Source: CAYVRJ01 sp964453645 (GTDB taxonomy: Bacteria > Bacillota > Clostridia > Christensenellales > JAWKQI01). Taken from it: a DNA stretch of 64,000 nt. Position 1 is the first letter of the stretch. Every line of letters begins with the position of its first letter. The notes under the pieces were generated by a model that saw nothing but the letters and a program-made list of their open reading frames with translations, did no database searches and was not told the DNA's origin. The position numbers and the translations under genes are program-made. The DNA is taken from contig CAYVRJ010000003.1 in NCBI GenBank assembly GCA_964453645.1, positions 124,001 to 188,000 of the forward strand, written 5' to 3'. This document shows, in pieces, positions 59,971 through 64,000 of this stretch.

Positions 59971-60305
59971 GTCATACCTCCTAAAATAGTACTCACCGTA
60001 TGGGTGTATGCAAACCAATGGTCTTTAATTTGTTGGAGCACCTGTTGACCCTCTTGGGTGGTCACATAATATTTTCTGGGTTTCGATCCTCCCGTCTCCC
60101 ACTCGCTCTTGAGCAGTCCCTGGGATTCCAGTCTGCGCATGAGGGGATAGAGGGTGTTTGCCTCCATGGGGATTCCGCTGTCCGACAAATTTTTAACTAA
60201 GTTATAGCCGTACATGGGGGTTTTTAGCTGGTTTAAGACCAACAGCACCAGCGTTCCCCGGCGAAGTTCCAAAATTAAATTTGAAACAATTTCTTCGTTG
60301 CTCAC
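59967..60305 (-). CDS. PadR family transcriptional regulator
   Basis: A 112-residue winged-helix protein of the short PadR-s2 type. Motifs are RRGTLVLLVLNQL, MYGYNLVKNLSDSGIPMEANTLYPLMRRLESQGLLKSEWE and KPRKYYVTTQEGQQVL. The start is taken as GTG at 60305, with GAGG six bases upstream; an in-frame GTG at 60317 lacks such a site. It probably represses its own operon through a palindrome in the promoter. The downstream HAAS membrane protein is its usual partner. Confidence 0.92.
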   Translation of the reverse strand: MSNEEIVSNLILELRRGTLVLLVLNQLKTPMYGYNLVKNLSDSGIPMEANTLYPLMRRLESQGLLKSEWETGGSKPRKYYVTTQEGQQVLQQIKDHWFAYTHTVSTILGGMT

Positions 60306-60336
60306 ATAACACCTCACACTTGTTATCGTTGATCAC

Positions 60337-60366
60337 ATTATACTGTATGATACACACTATTGTCAA
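60337..60366 (-). promoter_or_regulatory. Promoter and probable operator of the padR operon
   Basis: On the minus strand, consensus TTGACA at 60366-60361 and TATAAT at 60342-60337 with an 18-base spacer. The palindrome ATAC-T-GTAT at 60340-60348 overlaps the -10 box, a likely site for PadR autorepression. Confidence 0.75.
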
Positions 60367-60376
60367 TAATAAAATA

Positions 60377-60410
60377 AAAAAGTATAAGCATTTCTGCTCA
60401 TACTTTTTAT
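60377..60410 (-). terminator. Terminator after the NSS symporter gene
   Basis: AAAAAGTATAAGCA / TGCTCATACTTTTT with one mismatch and a TTTC loop. On the minus strand the stem runs into TTTTTT. It ends about 10 bases before the padR -35 box. Confidence 0.85.
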
Positions 60411-60429
60411 TGTTTAGGAAATACCCCTA

Positions 60430-61959
60430 CTAATGTTCATACTCTTGGCTAAAGTTCTCCTGTATCAACTGTGGTTTTTTGGATTGAAACCGCTGCAACA
60501 GCAGGGAAGCGATCAGTGTGACAATAACCATGGCCCATCCGCCGATGAGCAGATATTGGGATTCATAGTTTTCATAGCGCGTGCTTATGTTCACAATGAG
60601 GAAGCTAAAGGCCAGGAACAAGAAGATCATGGGTGCAATGTAGCGAATCACAATATCCCAAAACTTACCCACTTTAAACGTGCAGGTTTCGTTGATATAG
60701 AGTCGAAGCTTGCGTGCACCAAACATCCATCCAATGGCGATGGTTTCAAAGATGCCGATGATGAGCAGATTAAAGCCGTTTACAAAATAATCCACAATGT
60801 CCAGCCAGTACAGCCCCGCTTTGGTGGTGTATAACAAACCAACGGCAAATGAAGCGATGCAGCAAAGAAACATTGCCTTTTTGGGCTTAATCCGAAACTT
60901 GTCCGCAATAGCCGAAGAGGTGGCTTCCACAATAGAAAATATGGAATCGATGGCCAAAAGAAACAGGGTGACAAAGAACAACAGGGAAGAAATTGCTTGC
61001 AGCACAGGACCCCCTGGGATCATTGCCAAAGCCTGGGGATAGGTGACGAACACCAAAAATACTCCCTTGTAGTCCATTTCCGAAATGGGTGTCCCCGTGG
61101 ATGCGGAGAGGTAACCCAAGATAGAAAACACCACGAATCCTGCCAGCAGGCTGATGAGTGCATCGGATATGCCGATGACGATTGCATCTCGGGTTACGTT
61201 GGCTTTTTGGGGCAGAAAGCTGCCGTACACAATCATAATGGCAAACAATATGCTCAAACTGTAGAGCACTTGGGTGAGTGCGTTCATCCAAACGTTCACA
61301 TCCCCCAAGGCAGACCAATCGGGGTTGATGTAGTAGCTGATCCCCTGAGAGGAGCCGGGTAGGCTCAAACCCACGATGAGCATGACCACCAAAAAGAATA
61401 CGGGGAGAATAACCGTCCACTTGACCACTTTACTCATGGTTTTAATACCCTTGCGCAAGACAAACACCACGCACAGCCATGTGAGCACCAAGCCGATCAC
61501 TGCGGGGAAAGAGAACCCTCCCAGTTCACCGGGGGAAGCAGATAAATTCAACACATTGTTGGTGAAGAAATTTGCTGAATCCCCACTCCAAGCCATGGTA
61601 AAGGAGTGGTACATGTAGTTAAACACCCACGAAACAACCACAGCATAATAGGTTACAATGACAAACGAAGCAATGGTGGCAAACCAGCCCAACCATTCCA
61701 ATCTTTTGTGAATTCTGCCAAGGGCCAGGGGAGCGCTCAACTGCATTTTCTTGCCGAAAGAAATTTCCATAATCAGCAAGGGAATACCTAAGATCGCTAC
61801 AAAAATCAAATAGGGTATGAGGTATGCGCCTCCGCCATTTGAATATACCTGGCCGGGAAACCGCCATGCGTTGCCAATCCCTACAGCCGAACCAATGGCT
61901 GCAAAGATAAATGCAGAGCGGGAAGACCAATGTTCTCGTTTGATAAAATATCCCTCCAA
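60430..61959 (-). CDS. Sodium-dependent amino acid symporter (NSS/SNF family)
   Basis: LeuT-fold transporter with 12 helices that imports amino acids or similar compounds with Na+. The first helix carries the sodium-site sequence FIFAAIGSAVGIGNAWRFPG. Other motifs are GIPLLIMEISFG and LPGSSQGISYYINPDW. The start is uncertain. I use TTG at 61959 (509 residues). The GGAGGG at 61957-61952 is ideally spaced, seven bases, to ATC at 61944, which would give the family-normal start M-KREHWSSR. An ATG at 62070 lies upstream of the likely promoter. A sodium gradient from the decarboxylase pump could power it. Confidence 0.88.
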   Translation of the reverse strand: MEGYFIKREHWSSRSAFIFAAIGSAVGIGNAWRFPGQVYSNGGGAYLIPYLIFVAILGIPLLIMEISFGKKMQLSAPLALGRIHKRLEWLGWFATIASFVIVTYYAVVVSWVFNYMYHSFTMAWSGDSANFFTNNVLNLSASPGELGGFSFPAVIGLVLTWLCVVFVLRKGIKTMSKVVKWTVILPVFFLVVMLIVGLSLPGSSQGISYYINPDWSALGDVNVWMNALTQVLYSLSILFAIMIVYGSFLPQKANVTRDAIVIGISDALISLLAGFVVFSILGYLSASTGTPISEMDYKGVFLVFVTYPQALAMIPGGPVLQAISSLLFFVTLFLLAIDSIFSIVEATSSAIADKFRIKPKKAMFLCCIASFAVGLLYTTKAGLYWLDIVDYFVNGFNLLIIGIFETIAIGWMFGARKLRLYINETCTFKVGKFWDIVIRYIAPMIFLFLAFSFLIVNISTRYENYESQYLLIGGWAMVIVTLIASLLLQRFQSKKPQLIQENFSQEYEH

Positions 61960-61980
61960 ACACTTATTTTTCTTCGTATT

Positions 61981-62009
61981 ATTATAACCGAAATCGCAGA
62001 AAAGGAAAT
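61981..62009 (-). promoter_or_regulatory. Possible promoter of the NSS symporter gene
   Basis: TATAAT at 61986-61981 on the minus strand, with only a poor -35 (ATTTCC or TTTCCT) at 16-17 bases. If correct, it excludes the ATG at 62070 as start. Confidence 0.4.
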
Positions 62010-62027
62010 ACTCAAAATTTAACAGTA

Positions 62028-62057
62028 TTGCAATTGAGGTTGGAATTTGCCTATAAT
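62028..62057 (+). promoter_or_regulatory. Promoter of the AAA-type ATPase gene
   Basis: TTGCAA at 62028-62033 and TATAAT at 62052-62057 with an 18-base spacer, 29 bases before the ATG. Confidence 0.6.
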
Positions 62058-62086
62058 AGAATAGGAACATGTTTTGAGGAGAAGCC

Positions 62087-62806
62087 ATGTATATCAACGC
62101 CATTGCAAGAAAAGAGTGTGCATTCAAGGATTATGTAGATGACATTCCGGCAATCGCCAAACTTTCCGTATTAGAACTAAACGCCCCGGTCACGTTCTTC
62201 ATTGGTGAAAACGGTTCGGGTAAATCAACCCTAATTGAAGCCATTGCCATCAACTATGGGTTTAACCCCGAAGGAGGCACAAAGAATTTTAACTATTCAA
62301 CCTTTGTTTCCCATTCGGAACTGCACAACTCCATTGTGCTGCACAAGGGTGTGAAGCGGCCTAAAGATGGGTTTTATTTGAGAGCGGAGAGTTTTTATAA
62401 CTTTGCAACCGAGGTCAATCGCTTAGATGAAGGCACAAATACGCTCATAGGCTCCTACGGGGGAAAGTCTCTCCACGCCCAGTCCCACGGGGAGAGTTTT
62501 ATTTCCCTTGTGGCCAACAGGTTTGGGGGGAGGGGGTTGTATATTTTAGACGAGCCCGAAGCGGCCTTATCCCCCACGAGACAACTCTCCCTGCTCACCC
62601 TCATTCACGATTTAGTAGCAGACGATTCACAGTTTATTATCGCCACCCATTCTCCTCTACTCATGGCCTATCCCGGGGCGGAAATACTGGAGTTGAGTGA
62701 CAACGGTATCACGCTTAAAAACTATGTGGAAACCGAACACTACACAGTCTATCGCAACTTTTTGGAAAATCCCCAGCGTATGCTGGAATTGCTCTTTCAA
62801 GAATAG
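62087..62806 (+). CDS. AAA family (ABC/SMC-like) ATPase
   Basis: A 239-residue soluble ATPase with a full ABC-type nucleotide site: Walker A FIGENGSGKSTLIEAIA, signature-like SLHAQSHGESFISLV, Walker B GLYILDEPEAAL and switch histidine IIATHSPLLM. It has no membrane partner or helicase domain. Similar single-domain proteins are annotated as AAA-family or RecF/SMC-like ATPases of unknown target. The start follows TGAGGAGAAGCC. The downstream DUF421 gene is 58 bases away and may be co-transcribed. I do not assign a pathway. Confidence 0.85.
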   Translation: MYINAIARKECAFKDYVDDIPAIAKLSVLELNAPVTFFIGENGSGKSTLIEAIAINYGFNPEGGTKNFNYSTFVSHSELHNSIVLHKGVKRPKDGFYLRAESFYNFATEVNRLDEGTNTLIGSYGGKSLHAQSHGESFISLVANRFGGRGLYILDEPEAALSPTRQLSLLTLIHDLVADDSQFIIATHSPLLMAYPGAEILELSDNGITLKNYVETEHYTVYRNFLENPQRMLELLFQE

Positions 62807-62864
62807 AGAATAAAGTTTCCCCTTTGTAAGGAAAATAAGAAGAATTACACAGTGGGAGGGTAAC

Positions 62865-63572
62865 GTGGAAGAAATTCTATCAATTGTTCTAAAATCCATC
62901 GTTTCGGTGTGCGTATTATTCGTGCTCACCCGGATCATGGGTAAGAAGCAAATTTCTCAACTCACCTTCTTCGACTACGTTGCGGGTATCTCCATTGGTT
63001 CCATTGCTGCCTCCCTTGCGGTGGAGGAGCACGTTGGGTATGTGAGTGGTTTGACAGCCATGGTGGTGTATACCTTGTTTGTAATCTGCATGTCCGTTGT
63101 GACCCTCAAGAGTTATCCGGCACGAAAGCTGTTGGACGGAGTTCCGGTTATATTAATACAAAACGGCAAGATACTGGAACAAAATCTAAAAAAAACTAAG
63201 ATGAACGTCAACGACTTGTTGGAGGAGTGCAGAATTAAGGATGTGTTTGACATAACAGATGTGCAGTATGCCATATTGGAGACCAGCGGCAAGCTGAGTG
63301 TTCAATTAAAGGCAGAACGCTTGCCGGTCACCACGGGCGATCTGCATATACCAACACCAGCAACGAAATTGTGTATTCATGTGATTATAGATGGCAAAGT
63401 GGTTCACCAAAACCTGTCTGCCGCAAACAAAGATTTGTTTTGGTTAAAATCCACCCTATTACAAAACGGTGTAGACCATATGGAGGATGTTTTGCTTGCC
63501 TACGTAGATGCCAGCGATACATTACAATTCTATGTGAAAAACCACATAAAGCCCAATACTCCCGTCCTATAA
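62865..63572 (+). CDS. DUF421 (YetF-like) membrane protein
   Basis: A 235-residue protein with three N-terminal helices (about 5-85) and a cytoplasmic alpha/beta domain. DUF421 marks are VLTRIMGKKQISQLTFFDYVAGISIGS, LDGVPVILIQNGKI, MNVNDLLEECRIKDVFDITDVQYAILETSG and KAERLPVT. B. subtilis relatives YetF, YrbG and YdfR lie in the spore or vegetative membrane, and their biochemical role is not settled. The start is GTG at 62865 behind GGGAGGGTAAC. Confidence 0.88.
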   Translation: MEEILSIVLKSIVSVCVLFVLTRIMGKKQISQLTFFDYVAGISIGSIAASLAVEEHVGYVSGLTAMVVYTLFVICMSVVTLKSYPARKLLDGVPVILIQNGKILEQNLKKTKMNVNDLLEECRIKDVFDITDVQYAILETSGKLSVQLKAERLPVTTGDLHIPTPATKLCIHVIIDGKVVHQNLSAANKDLFWLKSTLLQNGVDHMEDVLLAYVDASDTLQFYVKNHIKPNTPVL

Positions 63573-63692
63573 AATACATTTTTTGTTTAAAATATCCGTA
63601 TGTTGCAATAATATATCAGTGAAATATGAAAGCAACACATTTTTTTATTTCACAGTGTTTATTCAATTACAGTTCCATACTGGAGGTACGGT

Positions 63693-64000
63693 ATGTTTAA
63701 AAGATTATTGTTTGGTATAGTTAGTTTGTTTGTTTTGACAGTCCAGCTCTTGGGCTGCCAATCCTCCCAAGGGGGGATCAACGAGAGCAGGCTTAAGATC
63801 GTCACCACGCTGTTTCCCCAATACGACTTTGCACGGCAAGTGGCGGGGGACCGGGCGGATGTCACCCTGCTCATTCCGCCGGGGGTGGAGAGCCACGCCT
63901 ATGAGCCCACCCCGGCAGACATGCGAAGCATCAACACATCCAACCTGTTTATTTACACAGGGGAGAACATGGAGGCTTGGGCACAAAAGCTGCTGAGTGG
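63693..64000 (+). CDS. Metal ABC transporter substrate-binding lipoprotein, ZnuA-like (partial)
   Basis: The window ends 102 codons into this gene. The N terminus is a lipoprotein signal peptide with lipobox VQLLGC and lipidated C22. The mature start KIVTTLFPQYDFARQVAGDRADVTLL, the metal-binding histidine in ESHAYEPTPADM and the strand NLFIYTGENMEAW identify the cluster A-I (ZnuA/TroA) family, which binds Zn2+ or Mn2+. The ATG at 63693 follows TGGAGGTACGGT. The remaining ligands, the ATPase and the permease would lie downstream. The 120-base gap before it has a loose inverted repeat (GTGAAAT...ATTTCAC) but no clear Zur box. Confidence 0.92.
   Translation, partial: MFKRLLFGIVSLFVLTVQLLGCQSSQGGINESRLKIVTTLFPQYDFARQVAGDRADVTLLIPPGVESHAYEPTPADMRSINTSNLFIYTGENMEAWAQKLLS

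Noticed and set aside
63573..63692. Possible Zur or MntR operator before the ZnuA-like gene
   Set aside because: Only a loose inverted repeat with a 20-odd-base loop is visible; it does not fit known metalloregulator boxes.
1..64000. CRISPR arrays, insertion sequences, phage genes, rRNA and tRNA genes
   Set aside because: No repeated spacer pattern, transposase or integrase domain, or recognisable structural RNA was seen on either strand.

Overview
The window reads as chromosomal DNA of a low-to-moderate GC Bacillota, most likely an anaerobic member of the Clostridia. Supporting signs are the CIRCE-controlled hrcA-grpE-dnaK-dnaJ-prmA-rsmE-mtaB operon, strong AGGAGG ribosome sites with frequent GTG and TTG starts, families typical of that class (DUF4364, DUF4173, DUF421, a SpoVB-like flippase, PadR plus HAAS, CheV, bactofilin), and a membrane sodium-pumping decarboxylase. 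The species cannot be told from the sequence. Genes are densely packed, with many ATGA overlaps. I saw no rRNA, tRNA, CRISPR array, transposase, phage gene or replication origin.

Region by region. 1-2412: end of a probable moeA, then moaA, moaC and a MOSC-MogA fusion (molybdenum cofactor). 2434-8320: leuA-cimA-leuC-leuD-leuB, which can make leucine and, through citramalate, the 2-oxobutyrate for isoleucine. 8641-10934: cheV, facing a bactofilin and its membrane partner. 11126-14031: lepA-hemW. 14193-21645: the heat-shock operon, extended by rRNA/tRNA modification genes and ending in a short mtaB. 21629-24342: DUF4173 membrane protein and MFS transporter on the minus strand. 24561-26918: DAHP synthase, DUF4364 and a facing beta-propeller protein. 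27142-31605: a four-subunit oxaloacetate decarboxylase sodium pump with an aminotransferase. 31589-35518: a degenerate SLOG-like protein, then lrp-aminotransferase-DUF362/ferredoxin-trmL. 35604-42049: pgk-tpiA-gpmI-P-loop protein-thrC-trpS. 42276-44911: galE and an O-antigen-ligase-like protein.

45061-49157 is a minus-strand operon of an ECF transporter (S component, double ATPase, T component) ending in a SAM hydroxide adenosyltransferase (DUF62). 49295-52498 is the Ku-LigD end-joining pair. 52800-56187 is a sugar-type ABC importer (binding protein and two permeases, no ATPase) behind a perfect consensus promoter and a structured leader of about 195 nt. 56299-64000 holds a flavodoxin, a SpoVB-like flippase, a padR-HAAS-YgjP operon, an NSS symporter with an ambiguous start codon, an AAA/ABC-type ATPase, a DUF421 protein and the first third of a ZnuA-like metal-binding lipoprotein.

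How the genes fit together: the sodium gradient made by the decarboxylase could drive NSS-family uptake, and the neighbouring aminotransferase could turn an amino acid such as aspartate into the oxaloacetate it consumes (inference). The most interesting leads are the ECF/SAM-hydrolase operon, the competing hairpins in the ABC leader, and the bactofilin partner with an unnamed His/Cys-rich outer domain.
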